From contig JAAYYF010000017.1 in assembly GCA_012515535.1 (NCBI GenBank), forward strand, positions 1-45,248: a stretch of 45,248 bases of DNA, read 5' to 3'. Each line of letters starts with the position of its first letter. The stretch's first letter is position 1. The notes under the pieces were generated by a model, which was given only the letters and a program-made list of their open reading frames with translations, was not told the DNA's origin and did no database searches. The stretch is from Deinococcales bacterium (GTDB taxonomy: Bacteria > Deinococcota > Deinococci > Deinococcales > Trueperaceae). Shown piece after piece: positions 32,804-42,261 of the stretch. A program made the translations under genes and the position numbers.

Positions 32804-32838
32804 CCGCTGCCCGGCCCCGCGCCGGGCAGCGGTCTTTC
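32804..32838 (+). terminator. Terminator of the pilM-pilQ operon
   Basis: CCGCTGCCCGGC (32804-32815) pairs perfectly with GCCGGGCAGCGG (32821-32832) around a 5-base loop, followed by TCTTTC. It lies 27 bases after the pilQ stop and separates pilQ from aroC. Confidence 0.85.
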
Positions 32839-32907
32839 GTCAGGCGCGGGTCGCCGCCGCCGGCGCGCCCCGCCCGAGGGGCTCTCCGGCCCGTCCAGGC
32901 CGCATGC

Positions 32908-32913
32908 TAGGCT
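32908..32913 (+). promoter_or_regulatory. -10 box for leaderless aroC
   Basis: TAGGCT with an upstream TG (TGCTAGGCT), then 6 bases, then the aroC ATG. No ribosome binding site lies between. Confidence 0.55.
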
Positions 32914-32919
32914 TGGCAG

Positions 32920-34077
32920 ATGCTCAGGTACCTCTCCGCCGGCGAGTCGCATGGGCCGGCCCTGACGGTGATCCTCGACGGCGTGCCCGCCGGGCTGCCG
33001 CTCACCCCCGACTCCGACATCGACCCCTGGCTCCGCCGCCGTCAGAGCGGCTACGGGCGCGGGCAACGCATGGTCATCGAGCAGGACCGCGCCGTCCTCA
33101 AGGGCGGCGTGCGCGCCGGCCGCACCACGGGCGCGCCCGTGGCCCTCGAGATCGTGAACCGCGACTGGCAGAACTGGCTCGAGGTGATGGACCCCGCGCC
33201 CGGCAACGAGCCGCGCAAGCGCGCCCTCACCGAGCCGCGGCCCGGCCACGCCGACGTCACCGGCGGCATCAAGTACGGCCACAAGGACCTGCGCGACGTG
33301 CTGGAGCGCGCCAGCGCCCGCGAGACCGCCAGCCGCGTGGCGGCGGGCGCCGTCGCCCTCAAGCTCCTCGCCGAGCTCGGCGTGGAGGCGTGCGCGCGGG
33401 TCGTGAGCCTGGGCGGCGTGGCGTGCGACGGCGGCATGGACTGGCAGCGCCTGGGCGAGCTCGACGAGAGCCCGCTGCGCACCTTCGACCGCGAGGCCGA
33501 GGACCGCATCGTCGACCTGATCGACGCCGCCAAGGAGCGCGGCGACACCCTGGGCGGGGTGGTCGAGGCGCGCTTCCGCGGCGTCCCGGTGGGCCTCGGC
33601 TCCTACGTGCAGTGGGACCGCAAGCTCGACGGGCGCCTGGCGCAGGCCGTGATGAGCATCCCGGCCATCAAGGGGTGCGAGATCGGCGACGGCTGGGAGG
33701 CCGCGGCCCTGCCCGGCAGCGAGGTGCACGACCCCATCGTGGGCGGCGAGGCGTCGCGCTACCAGCGCGCCAGCAACCGCTCGGGCGGGCTCGAGGGCGG
33801 CATGACCACCGGCGAGGAGCTGGTGGTGCGCGCCGCCATGAAGCCCATCGCCACGCTGATGCGGCCGCTGCCCACCGTCGACGTGGTGTCGCACCGGCCC
33901 GCCGACGCCGCGCGCGAGCGCTCCGACGTCACCGCCGTGCCGGCCGCCTCGATCGTGGTGCTGGCCATGAGCGCCCTGACGCTCGCCAACGCCGTCATGG
34001 AGAAGTTCGGCGGCGACAGCCTGCGCGAGCTGCGCGCCAACCTGGCCGCCTACCGCGAGCACGTCGCGAGCTACTGA
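32920..34077 (+). CDS. aroC: Chorismate synthase, EC 4.2.3.5
   Basis: Last step of the shikimate pathway: converts 5-enolpyruvylshikimate-3-phosphate to chorismate, using reduced FMN. The 385-residue protein has the family signatures GESHG (residues 8-12), RRQSGYGRGQRM near residue 36, RPGHADVTGGIKYGHKDLRDVLERASARETASRVA, and GGLEGGMTTGEEL. The ATG at 32920 lies 6 bases after TAGGCT, indicating a leaderless message. It heads the aroC-aroK-aroB-aroQ operon, which therefore has its own promoter rather than depending on the pil operon upstream. Confidence 0.97.
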   Translation: MLRYLSAGESHGPALTVILDGVPAGLPLTPDSDIDPWLRRRQSGYGRGQRMVIEQDRAVLKGGVRAGRTTGAPVALEIVNRDWQNWLEVMDPAPGNEPRKRALTEPRPGHADVTGGIKYGHKDLRDVLERASARETASRVAAGAVALKLLAELGVEACARVVSLGGVACDGGMDWQRLGELDESPLRTFDREAEDRIVDLIDAAKERGDTLGGVVEARFRGVPVGLGSYVQWDRKLDGRLAQAVMSIPAIKGCEIGDGWEAAALPGSEVHDPIVGGEASRYQRASNRSGGLEGGMTTGEELVVRAAMKPIATLMRPLPTVDVVSHRPADAARERSDVTAVPAASIVVLAMSALTLANAVMEKFGGDSLRELRANLAAYREHVASY

Positions 34078-34079
34078 GG

Positions 34080-34649
34080 ATGCAGCCCGCCCGCCCGCGC
34101 CGGCACCTGCCGCCCGAACGGGTCGTCACCTGGGTGGCGATGGCGGGCTTCATGGGCACGGGCAAGAGCCGCATCGGCTGGGAGCTGTCGCGCCGGCTGC
34201 AGCTCACGTTCATCGACACCGACCGCGTCATCGAGCGCGTCAGCGGCATGCGCATCGCCGACGTGTTCGAGTTCTACGGCGAGTCGGTGTTCCGCGACTA
34301 CGAGACCGAGGTGGTGAGGCGCTGCGTGCGCCTCGACGAGGTGGTGGTGTCGACCGGCGGCGGCACCATCATGCGCCCCGAGAACCGTGCGCTGCTGAAG
34401 GCGCGCGGGCCGGTGGTGGTGCTGTCGGCCAGCCCCGAGACGGTCTACCGCCGCACGCGCCGCCACCGCCGCCCGCTCCTGGAGCAGGGCGACCCGCTGG
34501 AGCGCATAAGGCAGCTGATGGCCGACCGCCAGGCGGCCTACGACGAGGTGGCGTCGATCCGCGTGTCGACCGACGGGCGCGACTCGGCCGACGTGGTCGA
34601 GGAGATCGTGGCGGCGCTGGTGGCGTGGAAGGAGCAGCAGGAAGCATGA
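34080..34649 (+). CDS. aroK: Shikimate kinase, EC 2.7.1.71
   Basis: Phosphorylates shikimate at the 3-hydroxyl with ATP. The 189-residue protein has the P-loop GFMGTGKS (residues 23-30), the shikimate-binding FIDTDRVIE, the GGG motif STGGGTIM, and the lid region YRRTRRHRRPLL. The N-terminus carries about 18 extra residues before the core. The ATG at 34080 lies 2 bases after the aroC stop, and its own stop overlaps aroB as ATGA. The assignment to aroK rather than aroL is by neighbourhood. Confidence 0.95.
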   Translation: MQPARPRRHLPPERVVTWVAMAGFMGTGKSRIGWELSRRLQLTFIDTDRVIERVSGMRIADVFEFYGESVFRDYETEVVRRCVRLDEVVVSTGGGTIMRPENRALLKARGPVVVLSASPETVYRRTRRHRRPLLEQGDPLERIRQLMADRQAAYDEVASIRVSTDGRDSADVVEEIVAALVAWKEQQEA

Positions 34650-35728
34650 CGGCAGGCAGGACCGCCCCCCGGCGCGTGCCGGTCGAGGTCTCCCCTCCCT
34701 ACGACGTGCTGGTGGGCGAGGGCACGCTGGCGCACGTGGCGGAGCACGTGCCCGCCCAGCGCGTGGCCATCCTCTCCGACGCCAACGTGGCGCCGCGCTA
34801 CGCCGCGCCCGTGGCGGCGGCGCTGCGCGCCGCGGGCCGCGAGGTGGAGACGCTGGTGGTGCCGCCCGGCGAGGCCAGCAAGTCGCTGACCACCTACGGC
34901 GACCTCCTCACCCGCCTGGCGGAGGCGCGCTTCCCGCGCGACGGCGCGGTGCTGGCGCTGGGCGGCGGCGTGGTCGGCGACCTGGCGGGCTTCGTGGCCG
35001 CCAGCTACATGCGCGGGGTGGCGCTCTACCAGGCGCCCACCTCGCTGTTGGCGATGGTCGACGCCAGCGTCGGCGGCAAGACCGGCCTCGACCTGCCGCA
35101 GGGCAAGAACCTGGTGGGCGCCTTCTGGCAGCCGCGCGCCGTGCTCGCCGACGTGGCCGCCCTGGCCAGCCTGCCGCCCCGCGAGTTCCGCCAGGGCACC
35201 GTCGAGCTGGTGAAGCACGGCCTGCTGGCCGACCCCGTGCTGCTCGACGCCTTCCGCGCCGGCTGGTCGCAGCAGCTCCCCGCCGAGCGCCTGGTGGACG
35301 CCGTGGCGCGCTCGGTGGCGGTGAAGGCGCGCGTGGTGGCCGCCGACGAGCGCGAGGCCGGCCCGCGCGCCCACCTCAACCTGGGTCACACCCTGGGGCA
35401 CGCCCTCGAGACCGCCAGCGCCCACCGCATGCCGCACGGCGAGGCGGTGACCTACGGCCTGGTCTACGCCGCGCTGCTGGCGCGCCGCCGCGGCTACGCC
35501 GACCTCACCCCCTTCCTGCTCGAGCTCTTCGACTGGGTGGTGCCCGCGCCGCTGCCGCTGGTGGGCTTCGAGGCGCTGTACGCTCACATGACGCGCGACA
35601 AGAAGGTGGCCGGCGGCGCGCTGCGCTTCGTGCTCCTCGAGGACGTGGGCCGGCCCGTGCTGGTCGACGACCTGACGCCCCAGGAGCTCGAGCGCGCCTG
35701 GAACGAGCTCCTGAAGGTGGTGGCGTGA
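34646..35728 (+). CDS. aroB: 3-dehydroquinate synthase, EC 4.2.3.4
   Basis: Converts DAHP to 3-dehydroquinate, using NAD and a divalent metal. The 360-residue protein shows ALGGGVVGDLAGFVAASYMRG (NAD site), PTSLLAMVDASVGGKTGLDLPQGKNLVGAFWQP, and the metal-ligand region LNLGHTLGHALE followed by HGEAVTYGL. The ATG at 34646 overlaps the aroK stop, which favours it over an in-frame ATG 7 codons upstream. aroK-aroB adjacency is common in bacteria. Confidence 0.97.
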   Translation: MTAGRTAPRRVPVEVSPPYDVLVGEGTLAHVAEHVPAQRVAILSDANVAPRYAAPVAAALRAAGREVETLVVPPGEASKSLTTYGDLLTRLAEARFPRDGAVLALGGGVVGDLAGFVAASYMRGVALYQAPTSLLAMVDASVGGKTGLDLPQGKNLVGAFWQPRAVLADVAALASLPPREFRQGTVELVKHGLLADPVLLDAFRAGWSQQLPAERLVDAVARSVAVKARVVAADEREAGPRAHLNLGHTLGHALETASAHRMPHGEAVTYGLVYAALLARRRGYADLTPFLLELFDWVVPAPLPLVGFEALYAHMTRDKKVAGGALRFVLLEDVGRPVLVDDLTPQELERAWNELLKVVA

Positions 35729-35744
35729 GAGTGGAGGTAACCGC

Positions 35745-36188
35745 GTGATCCTCGTCCTGAACGGTCCGAACCTCAACCTGCTGGGCGCCCGCGAGCCCGA
35801 GGTGTACGGCCGCGGCACGCTCGCCGACCTGGAGGCGCTGTGCCAGGCGACCGCCCGTGAGCTCGGCAGCAGCGCCACCTGCCGCCAGAGCAACCACGAG
35901 GGCCAGCTGATCGATTGGCTGCACGGCGCCGAGGCCGAGGGCTTCGTGGGGGTGGTGCTCAACCCGGGCGGCTACACCCACACCAGCGTGGCGCTGCGCG
36001 ACGCGGTGGCCTCCGTGCGCGTGCCGGTGGTCGAGGTGCACCTCAGCAACGTGCTGCGGCGCGAGCCGTTCCGCCACGTGAGCCTGACGGGCGCCGCCGC
36101 CGTGGGCAGCGTGGTGGGCCTGGGGCCGCAGGGGTACGCCCTCGCGGTGCGCTACCTGCTCGAGCGCCGGCCCGACGGCGCGGGCTAG
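35745..36188 (+). CDS. aroQ: 3-dehydroquinate dehydratase, type II, EC 4.2.1.10
   Basis: Small dodecameric enzyme making 3-dehydroshikimate. The 147-residue protein has ILVLNGPNLNLLGAREPEVYG, with the catalytic Tyr in EVYG, then QSNHEGQLIDWLH, NPGGYTHTSVALRDAV and the catalytic His region VEVHLSNVLRREPFRHVS. The GTG start is preceded by GGAGGT at good spacing. It is the last gene of the aro operon. Its stop lies only 2 bases from the stop of scpB on the other strand. Confidence 0.97.
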   Translation: MILVLNGPNLNLLGAREPEVYGRGTLADLEALCQATARELGSSATCRQSNHEGQLIDWLHGAEAEGFVGVVLNPGGYTHTSVALRDAVASVRVPVVEVHLSNVLRREPFRHVSLTGAAAVGSVVGLGPQGYALAVRYLLERRPDGAG

Positions 36189-36190
36189 CC

Positions 36191-36733
36191 TCAGCCGCGC
36201 AGGAAGCTCGAGGGCTGGCCGGCCTCCACCGGCGGCAGGTCGTCGAGCGAGCGCAGCCCGAACTCGATGAGGAACCTCTCGGTGGTGGCGTACAGCAGCG
36301 GCCGTCCCACCACCTCCTTCTGCCCCACCACCTTGATCAGCTCGCGCTCCTGCAGGGTCTCGAGGGTGCTGGAGCAGCTGGCGCCGCGCGCCGCCTCCAG
36401 CTCGCCGCGCGTGACCGGCTGGTGGTACGCCACCAGCGCCAACGTCTCGAGGGCCGCCTGGCTCAGCGGTGGCAGGGGCGGCGGCGACAGCAGCACCGAC
36501 AGCGCGGGCAGCAGCGCCGGCTCCACCACCAGCCGGTAGCCGCCGGCCACGTGATCGACGCGGATGCCCAGCCCCGCCTCCTCCAGCACCCGCTGCAGGT
36601 CCTTCACCTCGCGGTCGATGGCGTCCTCGCTCACGCCGAGCAGGGGCTTCAGCTCCTTGGGCGTGAGGGGCTTGTCGTGCGCGAGCAGGGCCGCGCAGAG
36701 CAGCGCGCGCGTGCCGTGGCTGGTCGAGGTCAC
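36191..36733 (-). CDS. scpB: Segregation and condensation protein B
   Basis: Kleisin-associated subunit of the SMC-ScpAB condensin used in chromosome organisation. The 180-residue protein has two winged-helix domains, with PLTPKELKPLLGVSEDAIDREVKDLQ in the first and LSQAALETLALVAYHQPVTRGELEAARG in the second, followed by VGRPLLYATTERFLIEFGL, the typical ScpB end. The GTG start at 36733 lies 30 bases after the pseudopilin operon and is probably cotranscribed with it. scpA is not in the window. Confidence 0.93.
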   Translation of the reverse strand: MTSTSHGTRALLCAALLAHDKPLTPKELKPLLGVSEDAIDREVKDLQRVLEEAGLGIRVDHVAGGYRLVVEPALLPALSVLLSPPPLPPLSQAALETLALVAYHQPVTRGELEAARGASCSSTLETLQERELIKVVGQKEVVGRPLLYATTERFLIEFGLRSLDDLPPVEAGQPSSFLRG

Positions 36734-36763
36734 GCCGTATCGTTTCAGGGGCCCGCCGAGGTG

Positions 36764-37165
36764 TCAAGGCCGCCACAGCCGCTCCAGGCCGGGCGGGGCG
36801 CTCACCACCAGCACCGCGGGCCGGCGGCGCGCCGGCGGCGGCAGCGCGGCCTCCAGGCGCAGCCCCACGGTACCCTCGGCGTCGCTCACCGGCTGCACCG
36901 CCACGCGCGCGTCGGCGGCGAGCGCCGCCCAGGGCCCCAGGCTCGTGACCGCCAGCGGGTCGGGGTGCGCCGCCAGCTCGGCGAGGGCCAGCTGCAACGC
37001 TCCCTCCAGCGCCGCGCGCTCCACCACGGCCGCCTGCGCGGCGCGCGCCGCCTGCGCCTCCAGCGTGACCGCGAACAGCAGCGCGAACACCACCGCCCCC
37101 ACGATCAGCAGGCCGCCGAGCACGGCGACGAGCACGAAGCCGTCCGGCGACCCGGCGCGCCTCAC
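36764..37165 (-). CDS. Pseudopilin 4: GspK/ComZ-position minor pseudopilin lacking Glu5
   Basis: A 133-residue protein with a prepilin-like N-terminus: a short basic leader MRRAGSPDG, then FVLVAVLGGLLIVGAVVFALLF. Cleavage would fall at Gly-Phe. The fifth mature residue is Ala rather than Glu, as in the tip pseudopilin GspK. The rest is helical and Ala-rich, then a small beta domain ([25 protein letters not shown]). In Thermus the fourth gene of this operon is comZ, a larger minor pilin implicated in DNA binding; this product is much smaller. The GTG at 37165 overlaps the previous stop as GTGA. The role is inferred from position. Confidence 0.65.
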   Translation of the reverse strand: MRRAGSPDGFVLVAVLGGLLIVGAVVFALLFAVTLEAQAARAAQAAVVERAALEGALQLALAELAAHPDPLAVTSLGPWAALAADARVAVQPVSDAEGTVGLRLEAALPPPARRRPAVLVVSAPPGLERLWRP

Positions 37166-37800
37166 GGCCCCGTCACCTGCGGCCACGCCGGCAGCTCGAC
37201 CAGGAAGCGCCGTGCGTCGAGCCCTACCTCGACGACGAGCTCCAGCGCCCGCACGCGCCGCCCCGGCAGCTGCTCGGCGCTCAGCCAGGCCCCTCCCGCG
37301 CTCACGCCGCCCACCACCGCGAAGCGCGTGACGCCGGCAAGCAGCGGCTGGCGTGCGCCGCCGTCGGCGCGGCGGTAGAGCTGCGGGGCGCCGCTGCCGT
37401 CGACGCCGGCCTCGTAGGTGTGGTCGCGCGCCACCGGCGCCCCGGCCAGGCGGTGGTCGAGGTAGCGCACGCGCACGCTCGAGCCGTGCGCCGTGGGCGC
37501 CAGGCGCAACGGCTGCTGGAGGAACGCCGCCGGCGCGTCGGTGCCCACCACCGCAGCGGGCGGCGGCCAGGGCGCCGCGCCGGCGAGGCGCAGCTCCTCG
37601 CGCAGGAGCTCGACGGCGAGCCGCAGCGTGAGCTCCGCCTCCGAGCGCGTCTCGGCGGCGGTGGAGGCCCCGCGCGCGGCGCGCACGTAGCCCAGCAGCA
37701 GCGCCAGCACGAGGCCCGCGAGGGCCAGCGCCACCATCACCTCGAGGAGCGTGAGCCCCCCGCGGCCGCGGGGCGCGGGACGCGAGGCGACGCGCCTCAC
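37162..37800 (-). CDS. Pseudopilin 3: PilW/GspJ-like
   Basis: A 212-residue prepilin with leader MRRVASRPAPRGRGG and core LTLLEVMVALALAGLVLALLL; processing is expected between Gly and Leu, with Glu at mature position 5. The size and the C-terminal beta-rich region (VRVRYLDHRLAGAPVARDHTYEAG ... ALELVVEVGL) fit the PilW/GspJ class. It should form part of the priming tip complex of the type IV pilus or transformation pseudopilus. It is coupled by GTGA to its neighbours on both sides. Confidence 0.8.
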   Translation of the reverse strand: MRRVASRPAPRGRGGLTLLEVMVALALAGLVLALLLGYVRAARGASTAAETRSEAELTLRLAVELLREELRLAGAAPWPPPAAVVGTDAPAAFLQQPLRLAPTAHGSSVRVRYLDHRLAGAPVARDHTYEAGVDGSGAPQLYRRADGGARQPLLAGVTRFAVVGGVSAGGAWLSAEQLPGRRVRALELVVEVGLDARRFLVELPAWPQVTGP

Positions 37801-38210
37801 GGCCCCACCGCCGAGGCGGCGCGCACCGCGGTGCGGCCCACGAGCGGCGCCCCGGTCGGGGGCGTGACCGTGACCGTGACCAGCGTGAGGGCGCAGGCCG
37901 GGTAGGCGGCGTGGCAGGCGCGCTCGGCGCTGCACGCCCAGCCGGGCGGCAACGCTCCGGTGGCGCACGCGCCGGCGCCGGCCGTGGCCACCAGGCGCTG
38001 CACCAGCAGCTCGTCGGCGAGGAGCGCCGCCGCCAGCTGCCGCTCCTGCGCAACCCGCCCGGTGCGCAGCGCGCCGAGCTGCAGGCCCGCCAGGGCAGCG
38101 CCGGCGGCCCCGAGCACCGCCAGCGCCACCAGCACCTCGACCAGGCTGAGGCCGGCGCGCGGGCCGGCGGAGCCACCACCGGGGACGTCAGCGAGCCGCC
38201 GCGCGCCCAT
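37797..38210 (-). CDS. Pseudopilin 2: PilV/GspI-like, Cys-rich
   Basis: A 137-residue prepilin with leader ending GPRAG and core LSLVEVLVALAVLGAAGAALAGLQ; Glu is at mature position 5. The mature part has five Cys within about 35 residues (ACATGALPPGWACSAERACHAAYPAC), suggesting disulfides in the envelope. The class follows from size and the LSLVEVLVALAVL pattern. The start may be ATG at 38210 or the GTG one codon upstream (38213) that would give the same GTGA overlap used by the other pairs. It was probably built as a tip component with its neighbours. Confidence 0.78.
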   Translation of the reverse strand: MGARRLADVPGGGSAGPRAGLSLVEVLVALAVLGAAGAALAGLQLGALRTGRVAQERQLAAALLADELLVQRLVATAGAGACATGALPPGWACSAERACHAAYPACALTLVTVTVTPPTGAPLVGRTAVRAASAVGP

Positions 38211-38677
38211 CACGGCCCCACCTCCAGCCGCACGCGCCCGAGGCTCGACACCACCACCGCCACGCTGCGGCGCGCGTCCGCGAGCCGCAGGGTGGCCGAC
38301 ACCACCCCGCCGCCGTCGCAGGTGCGGCCGCTGCCGCTCGGCAGCCACACGATCCCGCGCGGCAGCCCCGCCTCCAGGCGCACGCCCGGGTGGTCGGCCA
38401 GCGCCACGCGCGCGAGCTCCGCGCCGCCGGTGCAGTGGCCGCCGCTGGCGTCGGCCAGGCGCACCACCAGCCCGGCGCCGCCCGGCAGCTCCGTGACCGA
38501 CACGGCCTCGCCGCGCCACAGCGCGTTGGCGCGCGCCCACAGGATGGCCGCGCGGCTCGCCTCGGCGGCGCGCAGGGCGTGGCTGGGGCGCGCGAACGCC
38601 AGCGCCAGCGAGAGGCAGAGCGCCAGCACGGCGATCACCACCAGCAGCTCCACCAGGCTCATGCCGCGCGCGTTCAT
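38210..38677 (-). CDS. Pseudopilin 1: GspH/FimT-like
   Basis: A 155-residue prepilin with the very short leader MNARG and core MSLVELLVVIAVLALCLSLALAFA; Glu is at mature position 5. The C-terminal domain has two Cys and the beta pattern of GspH/FimT (SVTELPGGAGLVVRLAD ... RRSVAVVVSSLGRVRLEVGP). It is first of the four-gene operon and probably leaderless, since its ATG lies 6 bases after TAGCCT. In Thermus the corresponding first gene encodes PilA1. Confidence 0.8.
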   Translation of the reverse strand: MNARGMSLVELLVVIAVLALCLSLALAFARPSHALRAAEASRAAILWARANALWRGEAVSVTELPGGAGLVVRLADASGGHCTGGAELARVALADHPGVRLEAGLPRGIVWLPSGSGRTCDGGGVVSATLRLADARRSVAVVVSSLGRVRLEVGP

Positions 38678-38683
38678 GCCCCG

Positions 38684-38689
38684 AGGCTA
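38684..38689 (-). promoter_or_regulatory. -10 box for the leaderless pseudopilin operon
   Basis: TAGCCT on the minus strand, 6 bases (CGGGGC), then the ATG at 38677. No ribosome binding site is present. Confidence 0.5.
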
Positions 38690-38809
38690 GGCCCCGCGCC
38701 CGGCGGCCGCCTCGCCTCACCCGACGCGAGCGGCGCGGGCCTAGGCGCGCGCCGCTGCCCCACCGGCAGGCGCCCAGCCGCGCCGCCAGCGGCGCGGGGG
38801 CGCTGCGCG

Positions 38810-39418
38810 TCAGACCAGCCCCAGCTCCGCCGCCTTGCGCAAGGCGCTCACGCGGTCGCGCACCTCCAGCTTGCGGTAGACGTTCTCCAGGTGGTCCTTG
38901 ACGGTGTCGGGGCTCAGCCCCAGCCGCGCGGCGATGGCCTTGTTGCTCAGCCCCTGCGCCAGCCACCTGAGCACCTCGCCCTCGCGCGGCGTCAGGTCGG
39001 GCAGCGACACCTTCGGCATCCAGTCGCGCTCGGGGTCCGCCAGGACGCTGCGGAGGACGCGCGCCAGCTCGCGCGGCTCGGTCTCCTTCGAGAGGTAGGC
39101 GGTGGCGCCCGCCTGGCGCGCCGCCTGGATCACCGCCGGCTCGTCGAAGGTCGTCAGCATCACCGCCAGGGGCGCCCCGGGCTCGGCCGTGATGGCGCGG
39201 CACGCCGCCACGCCGTCGAGCTCGGGCATGCGCACGTCCAGCAGCACCACGTCGACCTCGCCGTGGCGGCAGCGCTCCACCGCCTGGCGCCCGTTCTCGG
39301 CCTCCCCCACCACCTCGAACCCCTCCGAGCGCAGGGCCATCACGAGCCCCATGCGGAAGAGCGGGTGGTCGTCGACCACCAGCACGCGTACCGCGCTCCG
39401 CGTCGTCGCCTCGCTCAC
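38810..39418 (-). CDS. NarL/LuxR-type response regulator
   Basis: A 202-residue DNA-binding regulator. The receiver domain spans residues 11-125 with the acidic pair Asp16-Asp17, the phosphoacceptor Asp61 (VVLLDVRMPELDG), Thr near residue 90 and Lys111. The LuxR-type helix-turn-helix is at about 140-200 (LTPREGEVLRWLAQGLSNKAIAARLGLSPDTVKDHLENVYRKL). The GTG start overlaps the stop of the histidine kinase gene as GTGA, so the two make a cognate pair. The target genes are unknown; the pseudopilin operon lies downstream but starts from its own promoter. Confidence 0.93.
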   Translation of the reverse strand: MSEATTRSAVRVLVVDDHPLFRMGLVMALRSEGFEVVGEAENGRQAVERCRHGEVDVVLLDVRMPELDGVAACRAITAEPGAPLAVMLTTFDEPAVIQAARQAGATAYLSKETEPRELARVLRSVLADPERDWMPKVSLPDLTPREGEVLRWLAQGLSNKAIAARLGLSPDTVKDHLENVYRKLEVRDRVSALRKAAELGLV

Positions 39419-40449
39419 CTGTCACCCCCGACGTAGGCCAGCAGCACGGTCCCGCGCGGGCCGGTGGCCTCGCACACCAGCCGCCCGCCGTGCGCCTCCA
39501 GCACGCGCCGCGCGATGAACAGCCCCAGGCCGCCGGTGCCGCCCGCGTAGGTGCGCCCGGCGATCTGCACGTGGTGCCCCACGAACGGCTGCGCCAGCTG
39601 CTCCAGCGGCTGCGGTAGGCCGGGGCCGTCGTCCTGGACGCGTACCAGCCCCGGGTAGACCTCCACCTCGATGCGCGCGGTGGCGTAGCGCACGGCGTTG
39701 CTCAGCAGGTTGTACAGGGCGCGCTCGAGCTCGCGCGGGTCGGCGAGCGCCGCGCCGCTGCCGCTGACCGCGATGCACACGCCGCGCTCGGCGCGCAGCG
39801 GCTCGAGCCGCGCCGCCACGCGCGCGACCAGCGCCTCCAGCGCCACCTGCTCGCGCGCCAGGGGCACGTCGGCGCGCTCGAGGCGGTGGGCGTCGACCAG
39901 CTTCTGCACCAGGTCGATCAGCGCCGCCACCTCGCTGGTGAGGCGCGCCAGCACGGCCACGCGCTCCTCGCGCCCCAGGCGGTCGTCGTCGCGCACGACC
40001 TTCAGCAGGTTGTTGGCCGCCAGCAGCGGCGTCTTGAGGTCGTGCATCAGCGCCGCCATGAACGAGCTGCGGCGGCTCTGCTCGAGCTCGACCTTGTTGA
40101 GCAGGGCGTTGAACGAGCGCCTGAGCGCGACGATCTCGGCCGGGTCCTTGGGCGACACGGGCAGCCGCGCCATCGCCAGCTGCTCAGCGGCGTTCGGCAG
40201 GCCCAGCACGTCCTTCGACGCGCGCAGGAGCGGCGCCAGCAGCAGCCCCGACAGCAGGTAGCCCACGACCCCCGACAGCACCACCACGCCCACCAGCCAC
40301 AGCCCGACGGTGATCCACACGTCGGCGTCGAGCTCGCCGGCGCGCCGGTAGGCGGGTAGCAGCACCGCCACCACCATGAACAGGTTCGGCAGCGCCGAGA
40401 GGAAGGCGATCACGAGCGCGACCTGCGCGCGCAGGCTGAGGGGCCGCAC
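39415..40449 (-). CDS. Sensor histidine kinase
   Basis: A 344-residue membrane kinase. Two membrane segments (about residues 8-34 and 45-75) enclose only about ten residues outside, so it has almost no external sensor domain and may sense a signal in the membrane or through a partner. A HAMP-like linker follows. The dimerisation helix has His136 in LMHDLKTPL. The ATPase domain has the N box (NLLSNAVRYA), DDGPGLP and TGGLGLFIARRV. I prefer the GTG at 40449, with AGGGGG 7 bases upstream, over the TTG at 40455. It starts 12 bases after the lepA stop, and its stop overlaps the regulator gene. Confidence 0.9.
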   Translation of the reverse strand: MRPLSLRAQVALVIAFLSALPNLFMVVAVLLPAYRRAGELDADVWITVGLWLVGVVVLSGVVGYLLSGLLLAPLLRASKDVLGLPNAAEQLAMARLPVSPKDPAEIVALRRSFNALLNKVELEQSRRSSFMAALMHDLKTPLLAANNLLKVVRDDDRLGREERVAVLARLTSEVAALIDLVQKLVDAHRLERADVPLAREQVALEALVARVAARLEPLRAERGVCIAVSGSGAALADPRELERALYNLLSNAVRYATARIEVEVYPGLVRVQDDGPGLPQPLEQLAQPFVGHHVQIAGRTYAGGTGGLGLFIARRVLEAHGGRLVCEATGPRGTVLLAYVGGDR

Positions 40450-40461
40450 GCGCAAGCCCCC

Positions 40462-42249
<1,788 letters not shown>

Positions 42250-42255
42250 CCGAGC

Positions 42256-42261
42256 AGTCTA
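42256..42261 (-). promoter_or_regulatory. -10 box for leaderless lepA, overlapping the tilS-tadA stop codon
   Basis: TAGACT on the minus strand, 6 bases, then the lepA GTG at 42249. The first three bases of the box are the TAG stop codon of the upstream tilS-tadA gene. Confidence 0.55.

Noticed and set aside
40450-40455. TTG start for the histidine kinase
   Set aside because: The AGGGGG site is too close to the TTG but well placed for the GTG at 40449; the difference is only two residues.
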